Shown piece by piece: positions 1-6,777 of a DNA stretch of 11,879 bases; the first letter of the stretch is position 1; each line of letters starts with the position of its first letter. Under the pieces are notes generated by a model. It did no database searches. It worked only from the letters and a program-made list of their open reading frames with translations, and was not told the DNA's origin. Made by a program: the position numbers and the translations under genes. The DNA is from DASSTJ01 sp035707965 (GTDB lineage Bacteria > Actinomycetota > Actinomycetes > Actinomycetales > Angustibacteraceae), in NCBI GenBank assembly GCA_035707965.1, contig DASSTJ010000135.1, forward strand, positions 1-11,879, given 5' to 3'.

Positions 1-551
1 GCCGCAGCGGGTACACCGGTGAGCGGGGCTATGAGCTCATGCCGGCCTGGGACGTGACGCCTGCCCTGTGGGACGCCCTGCTCGAGGCGGCCAGGTCGCT
101 CGGTGGCTTGCCAGCCGGTCTGGGCGCGCGCGACACCCTGCGCACGGAGATGGGGTACCCGTTGCACGGGCACGAGCTGTCTCTGGACATCACGCCGGTG
201 CAGGCGCGCGCCGGATGGGCTGTCGGGTGGAAGAAGCCGGAGTTCTGGGGCAAGGAGGCGCTCGAGGCAGAGCGCGAGGCGAAGACGTCGCGTCTGCTCC
301 GCGGGCTGCTTGCTCTCGACCGGGGCATCCCGCGCGCCGAGTGCCGCGTCGTCTCCGGGTCGCTGGACGACGGCGCCGAGGTCGGCGTCACCACGTCCGG
401 CACGTTCTCGCCGACCCTCAAGCAGGGCATCGCCCTGGCGCTGCTCGACCGCTCGGTCGAGGACGGCGACGAGGTGGTCGTCGACGTGCGCGGCCGTGGG
501 CTGCGCTGCCGGGTCGTCAAGCCGCCGTTCGTGGAGACGTCCACCAGCTGA
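1..551 (+). CDS. gcvT: Aminomethyltransferase (glycine cleavage system T protein), C-terminal part, cut by window edge
   Basis: The T protein of the glycine cleavage system takes the aminomethyl group from lipoylated H protein, gives methylene-tetrahydrofolate and releases ammonia in the cytoplasm. The frame is open from the left edge (first full codon at base 3) and 182 residues are visible, about half of a usual T protein. It begins with RSGYTGERGYEL, the conserved folate-binding-region motif, followed by GLGARDTLRTEMGYPLHGHE, typical of GcvT. The C-terminal barrel domain is recognisable from GVTTSGTFSPTLKQGIALAL. An in-frame ATG at base 39 exists, but the homology continues upstream of it, so it is internal and the true start lies outside the window. 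The gene converges on the cobalamin operon and has no evident functional link to it. GcvT-like folate proteins such as YgfZ are less likely given the full set of GcvT motifs. Confidence 0.93.
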   Translation, partial: RSGYTGERGYELMPAWDVTPALWDALLEAARSLGGLPAGLGARDTLRTEMGYPLHGHELSLDITPVQARAGWAVGWKKPEFWGKEALEAEREAKTSRLLRGLLALDRGIPRAECRVVSGSLDDGAEVGVTTSGTFSPTLKQGIALALLDRSVEDGDEVVVDVRGRGLRCRVVKPPFVETSTS

Positions 552-574
552 CGAGCGCTCGTTCGTGGGACTGT

Positions 575-612
575 GGTGCAACGGCGCATCACCGGTGACG
601 AGCCGTTGCACC
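575..612. terminator. Hairpin between convergent gcvT and cobS, probable bidirectional terminator
   Basis: A perfect 11-bp inverted repeat, GGTGCAACGGC (575-585) with GCCGTTGCACC (602-612), surrounds a 16-nt loop that itself contains the palindrome TCACCGGTGA (589-598). It lies in the 103-bp spacer between two genes ending head to head, where a shared terminator is expected. Neither side has a clear T-run, so it is not a textbook intrinsic terminator; many actinobacterial terminators lack a strong U tract. Confidence 0.6.
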
Positions 613-654
613 GTTGTCCGGTCTCAGCCTGCTGTCAGCTCAGCCTGCTGCCGG

Positions 655-1518
655 TCAGCCCGCCGCGAGCGCGAGCAGCGTCGCGGCGAACGACAGCTCG
701 ACGCAGGCACCCAGCACGTCGCCCGTGATGCCGCCCAGCCGTCGCGTGCACCGGACGACGAGCACGACGGTGACCACGAGTGCTGCCAGCGCGGCGGCCG
801 GAGCCCGCCACCAGCCGGCGTCCGCCCAGCCGAGCACCAGCGCGCCCAGGCCGGCGACCACGACGAGCGGCACGGCGGCCGCCGCCGGTGGCACGCTGCC
901 GGCCACCGTGGCGCCGAGCCCGGAGGGACGGGCGCTGGGCACGCGGCGCGCGCACGCCAGGGGCAGCACACAGCGCGAGAGGAGCACGGCGAGCACGACC
1001 GCCGCGACGACGCCCGGCCAACGGTCGCGGGCGACGACGGCAGCCGGTGCGGGGGCCGTCCCGCCTGCCGTCTCGAGCAGCGCCGTCAGGCAGCCCACCT
1101 GCACGAGCAGCACGAGCACCGTCGCGGCGACCCCTGCGGGGCCGACGTCTCCCGAGCGCATCACGCTCAATGCGCGCTCGCGGTCGTAGCCACTGGCCAA
1201 CCCGTCGGCGGTGTCGGCGAGCCCGTCGAGGTGCAGGCCTCGCGTGGCCAGGGCCAGCACACCGACCGCCAGCGCAGCGCCCGGCAACGACGGCAGCCGC
1301 GCGAGGTCGCTCGCCAACAGCACCGCAGTCGTGAGCAGCGCGAGCGGAAGAGCCGCGACAGGTGCGAGCAGCATCGCCCTGCCGGCGACCCGCGGTGTCA
1401 CGGCTCGCGGCGGAGCGACCGGCACGACGGTCAGGGTGCCGACCGCCAGGCGCACGGCGTCCGCCCAGGTGCCGCTGACGTCGAGGGCCGCGCTCTCAGC
1501 AGGCACGAGAACCGGCAT
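655..1518 (-). CDS. cobS: Adenosylcobinamide-GDP ribazoletransferase (cobalamin synthase)
   Basis: CobS is a polytopic membrane enzyme that condenses AdoCbi-GDP with alpha-ribazole (or its 5'-phosphate), closing the nucleotide loop of cobalamin. The 287-residue product has the family length. Its signature acidic motif HLDGLADTADG is at residues 96-106, followed by MRSGDVGPAG (120-129), and GGITGDVLGA near the C-terminus (262-271) is a CobS hallmark. Hydrophobic segments occur around 50-70, 80-92, 130-150, 165-185, 212-232 and 240-257. The ATG at 1518 is the only reasonable start before an in-frame TAG about 20 codons upstream; its ribosome binding site is weak. It is the last gene of the operon and is separated from cobT by 78 nt, unlike the overlapping genes before it. 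CobU and CobT for the same pathway are encoded immediately upstream. Confidence 0.95.
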   Translation of the reverse strand: MPVLVPAESAALDVSGTWADAVRLAVGTLTVVPVAPPRAVTPRVAGRAMLLAPVAALPLALLTTAVLLASDLARLPSLPGAALAVGVLALATRGLHLDGLADTADGLASGYDRERALSVMRSGDVGPAGVAATVLVLLVQVGCLTALLETAGGTAPAPAAVVARDRWPGVVAAVVLAVLLSRCVLPLACARRVPSARPSGLGATVAGSVPPAAAAVPLVVVAGLGALVLGWADAGWWRAPAAALAALVVTVVLVVRCTRRLGGITGDVLGACVELSFAATLLALAAG

Positions 1519-1541
1519 GGGTGGGTGGTAGCTGCTGCCAG

Positions 1542-1606
1542 GGCGACGTGAACCGCTGACGCATGCCTGACCCTAGGCGGCGCATCGAGCGTGGCGTCAC
1601 GTCGCC
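1542..1606 (-). repeat. 10-bp inverted repeat spanning the cobT-cobS junction
   Basis: GGCGACGTGA (1542-1551) and TCACGTCGCC (1597-1606) are perfect reverse complements separated by 45 nt. The second arm includes the cobT stop codon. A nested pair, TGACGC and GCGTCA, could extend the structure. It sits in the only sizeable gap inside the salvage operon, so it may fold in the mRNA and affect processing, partial termination or cobS translation. Function is inferred from position only. Confidence 0.45.
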
Positions 1607-2712
1607 TCGTCGTCGAGCGCGACGGCAGGTGCCTCGTCCACGTCGAGCCCCAGATCGGCGAGCGTGCCCATCTCCGCGAGCAGCGCCTGCGCGGACCGCA
1701 GCAGGGGCAGCGCCACGAGTGCACCGCTTCCCTCACCGAGTCGCATGCCGAGGTCGACGAGTGGCTCCAACCCGAGGACGTCGAGGGCGCGGTGCTGCGC
1801 GGGCTCGGTGGAGCGGTGGCCGGCGAGCCACCAGTCGGCGGCGTCCTCGGCGATGCGACGGGCCACGAGGGCGCACGCGCACGACACGACGCCGTCGAGC
1901 AGCACCGGCGTGCGGCGTGCCGCCGCCTGCAGCAGGAACCCCGTCATCGCCGCGGTGTCGGCGCTCCCGACCGTGCGCAGCAGCTCGATCGGGCCGAGGC
2001 GGCGACTCTGGGGACGGTGCGCGTGCGCTCGGTAGAGCGCGTCGCGCAGCGCCGCGACCTTGTGCGCCCACGCCAGGTCGTCCACCCCGGTGCCGCCGCC
2101 GACGACGTCCAGCGGTCCGAGGCCGAGGGACGCCCCCACGATGGCCGCGGCCACGGTGCTGTTGCCGATGCCCATGTCGCCGGCGACGAGCAGGTCGGCG
2201 CCGGAGTCGACCTCGTCGTCCGCGAGCTCGAGCCCGGCAGCGAACGCCTTCTCGACCTCGCCCTGGCTCAGTGCGTCCTCGCGGTCGATGCTTCCCGAGC
2301 CACGGCGCACCTTGAAGCACGTGACCTCGGTGGGCAGCTCGGAGGTGTCGGCGTCCACACCGAGGTCCACCACGCGCAGCCGCACGCCCTGCTGCCGGGC
2401 CAGGACACCGGCGCCGGCCCGGCCGGACAGGAACGTGCGCAGCATCGCGGCGGTCACTTCCGGCGGGTACGCCGAGACGCCCTGCGCCGCGACGCCGTGG
2501 TCCCCGGCGAAGACGACGAGGCGGACGTCGTCCAGGGGGCTCGGCGGGCAGGTGCCCTGGGTGCCGGCGAGCCACGCCGCGAGATCCTCCAGCCGCCCCA
2601 GCGAACCCAGCGGCTTGACGAGGGTGTCGAGGCGCTGGCGTGCCTGGGCCACCGCGTCGTCGTCGCGCCTGCCCACGGTCTCGCGCAGAGCCGTCAGGTC
2701 GAGATCGGTCAC
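1597..2712 (-). CDS. cobT: Nicotinate-nucleotide--dimethylbenzimidazole phosphoribosyltransferase
   Basis: CobT transfers the phosphoribosyl group of nicotinate mononucleotide to a lower-ligand base such as 5,6-dimethylbenzimidazole, giving alpha-ribazole 5'-phosphate for the lower axial ligand of B12. The 371-residue protein has the usual length. Family motifs visible are KPLGSLG (33-39), FAGDHGV (68-74), GDMGIGNST (178-186) and LGEGSGA, with the conserved catalytic glutamate at 327. The start is GTG at 2712: it overlaps the TGA of the upstream fusion gene as GTGA and is preceded by AGGAG five bases before the start, so coupled translation is likely. The lower-ligand biosynthesis gene bluB is not in the window, so DMB must be made elsewhere or imported. 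The CobT assignment is secure; the base actually used cannot be read from sequence. Confidence 0.96.
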   Translation of the reverse strand: MTDLDLTALRETVGRRDDDAVAQARQRLDTLVKPLGSLGRLEDLAAWLAGTQGTCPPSPLDDVRLVVFAGDHGVAAQGVSAYPPEVTAAMLRTFLSGRAGAGVLARQQGVRLRVVDLGVDADTSELPTEVTCFKVRRGSGSIDREDALSQGEVEKAFAAGLELADDEVDSGADLLVAGDMGIGNSTVAAAIVGASLGLGPLDVVGGGTGVDDLAWAHKVAALRDALYRAHAHRPQSRRLGPIELLRTVGSADTAAMTGFLLQAAARRTPVLLDGVVSCACALVARRIAEDAADWWLAGHRSTEPAQHRALDVLGLEPLVDLGMRLGEGSGALVALPLLRSAQALLAEMGTLADLGLDVDEAPAVALDDEAT

Positions 2713-4172
2713 GGGCGCTCCTGGAGTGGTCGGTCGGGCGAGTCGGAGAGGTCGAGCGTGCGCCCGGCGACGACGAGCAGCACGCGCTCGCTGGCACGGG
2801 ACAGCCGCGTGGTGAGACGTCCCAGCTCGTCACGGAAGAGCCGGCCCGACGCGCTGGCGGGCACCACACCGCCGCCCACCTCATTGGTCACGGCCACCAC
2901 CGGCACCCGAACACTGTGCCAGGCCTCGATGAGATCGTCGACGACAGCGTCGAACCGCTTGTGCCACAACGGGTCCGGCGCCTCCGAGCCCACCTGAGCC
3001 CAGGCGTCTGTCTCGTCGAGCACCGCGGTGAGCCACGTGCCCACGCAGTCGACGAGGACGGGCGTGGTCGCGCCGCGGAGCGCGTCGGCGAGCCCTGTCG
3101 TGGCGAACCCGGTCGTCTCGACCGTCGTCCAGTGCGGAGGGCGCCGCTCTCGGTGCTGCCGGACGCGCTGCGCCCACTCGGGGTCGTCCTCGCCGGGCTG
3201 CGGGCCCGTCGCCACGTACGTGACCGTCGAGTACCCGGCGAGCAGCCGTTCCGCGACGTGCGACTTGCCCGAGCGCGCGCCGCCGACCACGAGCGTGCGG
3301 TGCGGCGACATCGGCACTGGCTCGCCGGCGTCCTGTCCGGCGCCCCCGCTGACCGGTGAGCAGACGATCTCCGTGCCGTCATCGACCACTCGAGCCCCGA
3401 GCCTCGCGAGGCGGTCAGGCAGGTCGAGCGGGCTGTGGTGCGAGAGGTGGACGGCGACGACGTCGGTACGTGAGGTGATCGCGCCGTTCGAGCGCAGTGC
3501 CGCGAGCTCGTCGCGCAGGTCGTCCAGGTCGAGGTGGTCGCGGTGCTGCCCACGCGGCGGCGCTCCGGGGCCGCCGCGGTCGCCGAACGTCGCCTCGACC
3601 AGCGCCAGGTCGTAGCCGGCGCCAGCGACCGCGTCACGGGTCGACGACGGAAGGGGACCGGTGTCGGTGGCGTAGAGCAGGCGGCTGCCGTCGGGTGCGC
3701 TCACGTCGTAGAGCACGGCGTCCTCCGGCCGCCACGCCTGGTGGTTGGCCTGGAGCACGCGCACCTGGTAGCCGTCGGCGTCCAGCACGTCGCCGGTGGA
3801 CACGGTGACGAAGCGGACGTCGTCGTCGGGCGCAGCCCACGGCCGCCACGCCCCCACCACAGCGGCGGGCCCGATCACGGTGAGCGCCTCCGCGCGTCCG
3901 GCCCACCTCCGGGAGAGCAGGGCCATCGGTGCGCTGTGGTCGGGGTGGTCGTGCGTGACGAGCACGTGAGTGACACCGGCGAGCGACTCGCCGCAACGCA
4001 GCGCGGACCGCGGGGTCTCGGGACCGCAGTCGAGGAGAAGTCGGCCGTCGACCAGCGTGCACGTCGGCGCCCGGAGGTCACCGCGCGCCAGGGCGGCCGC
4101 GCACGCGGCGCACGTGCAGAACGCGTTGGGCCAGCCGTCCGCCGAACCGGTGCTGAGAACCCGCACGCGCAT
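2709..4172 (-). CDS. cobU: Fusion: PhnP-like metallo-beta-lactamase-fold domain + adenosylcobinamide kinase/guanylyltransferase
   Basis: The protein has 487 residues. Residues 1 to about 275 form a metallo-beta-lactamase-fold hydrolase: HDHPDH (74-79) is the HxHxDH metal motif, with further candidate ligands H144, D170 and H242/H245. An N-terminal CxCxxC (C19, C21, C24) resembles the structural zinc site of PhnP/PqqB-type members. Residues about 289-487 are CobU: P-loop GGARSGKS (297-304), RVRQHRERRP with H340 as the expected guanylylated histidine, LVDCVGTWL (373-381) and TNEVGGGVVP (429-438). CobU phosphorylates adenosylcobinamide and converts it to AdoCbi-GDP. The ATG at 4172 shares its A with the TGA of the upstream S component and follows GAGGTGG. 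CobU alone is about 180 residues, so the N-terminal half is a true extra domain. ATG at 3311 could be an internal start for CobU alone, but its RBS is poor. The hydrolase substrate is unknown. Confidence 0.93.
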   Translation of the reverse strand: MRVRVLSTGSADGWPNAFCTCAACAAALARGDLRAPTCTLVDGRLLLDCGPETPRSALRCGESLAGVTHVLVTHDHPDHSAPMALLSRRWAGRAEALTVIGPAAVVGAWRPWAAPDDDVRFVTVSTGDVLDADGYQVRVLQANHQAWRPEDAVLYDVSAPDGSRLLYATDTGPLPSSTRDAVAGAGYDLALVEATFGDRGGPGAPPRGQHRDHLDLDDLRDELAALRSNGAITSRTDVVAVHLSHHSPLDLPDRLARLGARVVDDGTEIVCSPVSGGAGQDAGEPVPMSPHRTLVVGGARSGKSHVAERLLAGYSTVTYVATGPQPGEDDPEWAQRVRQHRERRPPHWTTVETTGFATTGLADALRGATTPVLVDCVGTWLTAVLDETDAWAQVGSEAPDPLWHKRFDAVVDDLIEAWHSVRVPVVAVTNEVGGGVVPASASGRLFRDELGRLTTRLSRASERVLLVVAGRTLDLSDSPDRPLQERP

Positions 4173-5098
4173 CAGTGGGCCACCTCGGTCGAGGCTCCCG
4201 CGTCGACCGGCAGTGTCGCTCCGGGCACCGTCGTGGCGCCGGTGAACTGCACGGGCGCGTCGAAGGCAGCACGACGTCCGGCCCGACGCAGAGCGCCGAG
4301 CACGGCGCGACCCGTGACGAGCACGAGGACGGCGTTGGTGACGGCGCGGCCAAGGTCCCACCCGAGTGACGTGCCCAGGCTGAACAGCGCGAAGTGGTGC
4401 AGGTTCGTCAGCACCGACGCGGTGGGATCGAACGACAGCTGGGTGCTGGGACCCGCTGTGAACGGCCAGAACGAGAGGTTGAGCAGCCACCCGTAGGCGA
4501 GCCCGGCCACGGCGCCGTACGCGGCGAGCAGCGCGAGCTCGGCGCGACCGCGCAGCGACGGCAGGAGACCGGCGCCGAGCCCGACCCAGGCAGCACCGAG
4601 CGCCTGGTAGGGCAGCCAGGGACCGACCCCGCCGGTGAGCAGCGCGGACGCGGTCAGCGTCGTCGCGCCCAGCACGAACCCGAAGCCGGGACCGAAGACG
4701 CGACCGCCCAGCACCAGCAGGAAGAAGACCGTCTCGAGCCCGGCCGTGCCGGCGCCGAGGGGGCGCAGCGCGGCCCCGACGGCGGACAGCACGCCGAGCA
4801 TCGCCACGGCCTTCACGTCGAGCCCACCCTCGGCGACCTGGGCCAGCACGACGACCAGCACGAGCACGAGCACGGCGGCCAGCACCAGTGGGGCGTCGCC
4901 ACCATGGCCGAGGCGGGACCCGACGTCGATCAAGAGCGGCCAGGTGAACGCGGCGAGCCCGACGACGGAGACCAGCGCCAGCGCGACCATCGAGCCGAAG
5001 CCGAGCCGGACGGCCTCGGGCCGCCGAACCGCAGGACGCCGTCGCGACCCGGCGCCGTCGAGCGGCGTGCCCGTGCTCTCGACCGGCTGAGCGCTCAT
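4172..5098 (-). CDS. ECF transporter substrate-binding (S) component, probable corrinoid specificity
   Basis: The S component is the membrane subunit that binds the vitamin in an energy-coupling factor importer. The 308-residue product has a hydrophilic N-terminus of about 35 residues and about six or more hydrophobic segments (roughly 36-58, 70-88, 97-112, 121-150, 155-180, 188-210, 231-263). The segment with ETVFFLLVLGG (122-132) and GPGFGFVLGATT (136-147) resembles the actinobacterial ECF S-component group that travels with its own T and A subunits. A polar tail of about 40 residues follows the last helix. The ATG at 5098 overlaps the TGA of the ATPase gene as ATGA. Corrinoid or corrinoid-precursor specificity (CbrT-like) is inferred from the B12 riboswitch, the cobU/T/S genes and the transcobalamin-like proteins in the same operon; cobalt or dimethylbenzimidazole are alternatives. 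No periplasmic-type binding protein is present, as expected for ECF. Confidence 0.82.
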   Translation of the reverse strand: MSAQPVESTGTPLDGAGSRRRPAVRRPEAVRLGFGSMVALALVSVVGLAAFTWPLLIDVGSRLGHGGDAPLVLAAVLVLVLVVVLAQVAEGGLDVKAVAMLGVLSAVGAALRPLGAGTAGLETVFFLLVLGGRVFGPGFGFVLGATTLTASALLTGGVGPWLPYQALGAAWVGLGAGLLPSLRGRAELALLAAYGAVAGLAYGWLLNLSFWPFTAGPSTQLSFDPTASVLTNLHHFALFSLGTSLGWDLGRAVTNAVLVLVTGRAVLGALRRAGRRAAFDAPVQFTGATTVPGATLPVDAGASTEVAH

Positions 5099-6777
5099 GA
5101 CGCCGCCGGTGCAACGAGGGCCGTGCGCACCTCGTCGACGGTCAGCCAGTGCTCGGGGGACAGCACCTTCGCGACCTGCGGAGCGAAGGCCGGGGATCCG
5201 ACGACGACGCTCGTCGTGGGGCCGTCGGCGACGACCTCGCCGTCCGCCATCACGACGACCCGCTGAGCCACGTCCGCGACGAACTCCACGTCGTGCGTCG
5301 ACAGCAGCACCGCGCGACCGCGTGCGGCCAGGCCGCGGAGCGTGTCGCGCAGCCGGCGCTTCGCGCCGTAGTCGAGGCCGCGGGTCGGTTCGTCGAGCAG
5401 CAGCACGGCGGGGTCGGCGGTCAGCTGGACCGCCAGCACCAGAGCGAGGCGCTGACCCTCGGACAGGTCGCGTGGGTGCTGCGAGGGCTGCACGCCTGGG
5501 GCGAACCGCTGCAGCAGCCCGGCGCACGTGCCAACGGCGGCACCGCTCTCGTCGTCCGACCGCCGGCACTCGGCCGCGACGGTGTCGAGGTAGAGCAGGT
5601 CCGTCGCCTGCTGCGGCACCAGACCGACGCGTGTGCGCGCGTCGCGCGGCGCGAGCGTGGCGGGGTCCGCGCCTGCGGCGTCTACTCTGCCTGCCTGCCG
5701 GGGACCGGTGCCCTGCAGCGCCCAGAGGAGCGACGACTTGCCGGCGCCGTTGCGACCCATGAGCGCGGTGATCTCGCCGGGCTGTAGGGCGAGGTCGACG
5801 CCAGCGACGGCGACGACGGCGCCGTAGCGGACGACGACGCCGCGCGCGTCCAGCGCGGGACGCCGTCCGCCGTCCGATCGCTGCGATGCGGAGCTCTGGC
5901 TGGCCGGCTCCGCCGCCGGAACGGGCCGCACGGCGCGCAGCCGCGCCCGCAGCGGTGCCGCGCGGCGCCGGGCGTCCCGGACGGACAAGGGCAGGGGCGA
6001 CCAGCGCGCCAGCCGGCCGAGCTCGACCACCGGTGGGGCGACCGACGACCGCTCCATGACGACAGCAGGGTCGCCGGCGTACACCTGACCGGCCTCGACG
6101 TGGACGACGCGGTCGGCGTACTGCAGCACGCGCTCGACGCGGTGCTCCGCGAGCAGCACCGTGACGCCGAGGTCGTGGACGAGCCGGGTGACGGCGGCGA
6201 GCACCTCCTCGGCAGCGGTCGGGTCCAGGGCGGACGTCGGCTCGTCGAGCACGAGCACGCGGGGGTGGGTGGTGAGCACCGAGCCGATCGCCACGCGCTG
6301 CTGCTGGCCACCCGACAGGTCGTGCAGTGGTCGGTGCCGCAGCTCGGCGAGGCCGAGCAGGTCGAGGGTCTCCTCGACGCGTCGACGCATGACGTCCGGC
6401 GGCAGGGCCAGCTGCTCCATGCCGTAGGCCAGCTCTTCCTCGACGGTGTCGGTGACGAAGCCCGCCAGCGGGTCCTGCCCGACGACACCGACGACGTCCG
6501 CGAGGTCACGGGGTCGGTGCTCGCGGGTGTCACGCCCCAGCACCTGCACCGACCCCGACACCGTGCCGCCGGTGAAGTGCGGCACGAGCCCGTTCACCAG
6601 ACCGAGCAACGTGGACTTGCCCGAGCCCGTCGGCCCGACGACGAGGCACAGCTCGCCCTCGTCCACGCACAGGTCGACGTCACGCAGCGCCGGGCTCGCC
6701 GCATCCGCGTAGGTGACGGACACGTGGTGCATCGCCACAGCGGGGCAGAGCGACCAAGTGCCCGGAGGCTGGGTCAT
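5095..6777 (-). CDS. ECF transporter ATPase, two ABC domains fused in one chain
   Basis: This 560-residue protein carries both ATPase domains of an ECF importer. Domain 1 has Walker A GPTGSGKST (48-56), Q-loop Q101, signature LSGGQQQR (154-161), Walker B VLVLDEP (174-180) and switch H212. Domain 2 (from about 308) has Walker A GRNGAGKSS (341-349), Q389/Q390, signature LSEGQR (438-443), Walker B VLLLDEP (458-464) and switch H495. The two are joined by a linker of about 60 residues (roughly 250-308) rich in Arg, Ala and Ser. Domain 1 has a canonical LSGGQ and domain 2 the variant LSEGQ; both keep the catalytic glutamate after Walker B. The ATG at 6777 overlaps the TGA of the T-component gene and has AAGGAG seven bases upstream. 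An open frame continues further 5', but that region belongs to the T component. Many ECF systems use two separate genes (ecfA1/ecfA2) here. Confidence 0.94.
   Translation of the reverse strand: MTQPPGTWSLCPAVAMHHVSVTYADAASPALRDVDLCVDEGELCLVVGPTGSGKSTLLGLVNGLVPHFTGGTVSGSVQVLGRDTREHRPRDLADVVGVVGQDPLAGFVTDTVEEELAYGMEQLALPPDVMRRRVEETLDLLGLAELRHRPLHDLSGGQQQRVAIGSVLTTHPRVLVLDEPTSALDPTAAEEVLAAVTRLVHDLGVTVLLAEHRVERVLQYADRVVHVEAGQVYAGDPAVVMERSSVAPPVVELGRLARWSPLPLSVRDARRRAAPLRARLRAVRPVPAAEPASQSSASQRSDGGRRPALDARGVVVRYGAVVAVAGVDLALQPGEITALMGRNGAGKSSLLWALQGTGPRQAGRVDAAGADPATLAPRDARTRVGLVPQQATDLLYLDTVAAECRRSDDESGAAVGTCAGLLQRFAPGVQPSQHPRDLSEGQRLALVLAVQLTADPAVLLLDEPTRGLDYGAKRRLRDTLRGLAARGRAVLLSTHDVEFVADVAQRVVVMADGEVVADGPTTSVVVGSPAFAPQVAKVLSPEHWLTVDEVRTALVAPAAS

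Noticed and set aside
103..1551. Long + strand open frame (482 codons) across gcvT and antisense to cobS
   Set aside because: Arg/Gln/His-rich product typical of the antisense frame of high-GC DNA; gcvT and cobS explain the region with clear motifs.
1591..2997. Long + strand open frame antisense to cobT
   Set aside because: No recognisable domain, composition of a shadow frame; cobT has all family motifs on the other strand.
4173..5114. N-terminal extension of the MBL-CobU frame across the S-component gene
   Set aside because: The extension is Arg/Ala-rich shadow sequence; the conserved domain starts right at the ATG at 4172, which has a good RBS.
3534..5266. Two long + strand open frames opposite cobU and the S component
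   Set aside because: Low-complexity Arg/Gly/Gln-rich translations without domain motifs; shadows of the real minus-strand genes.
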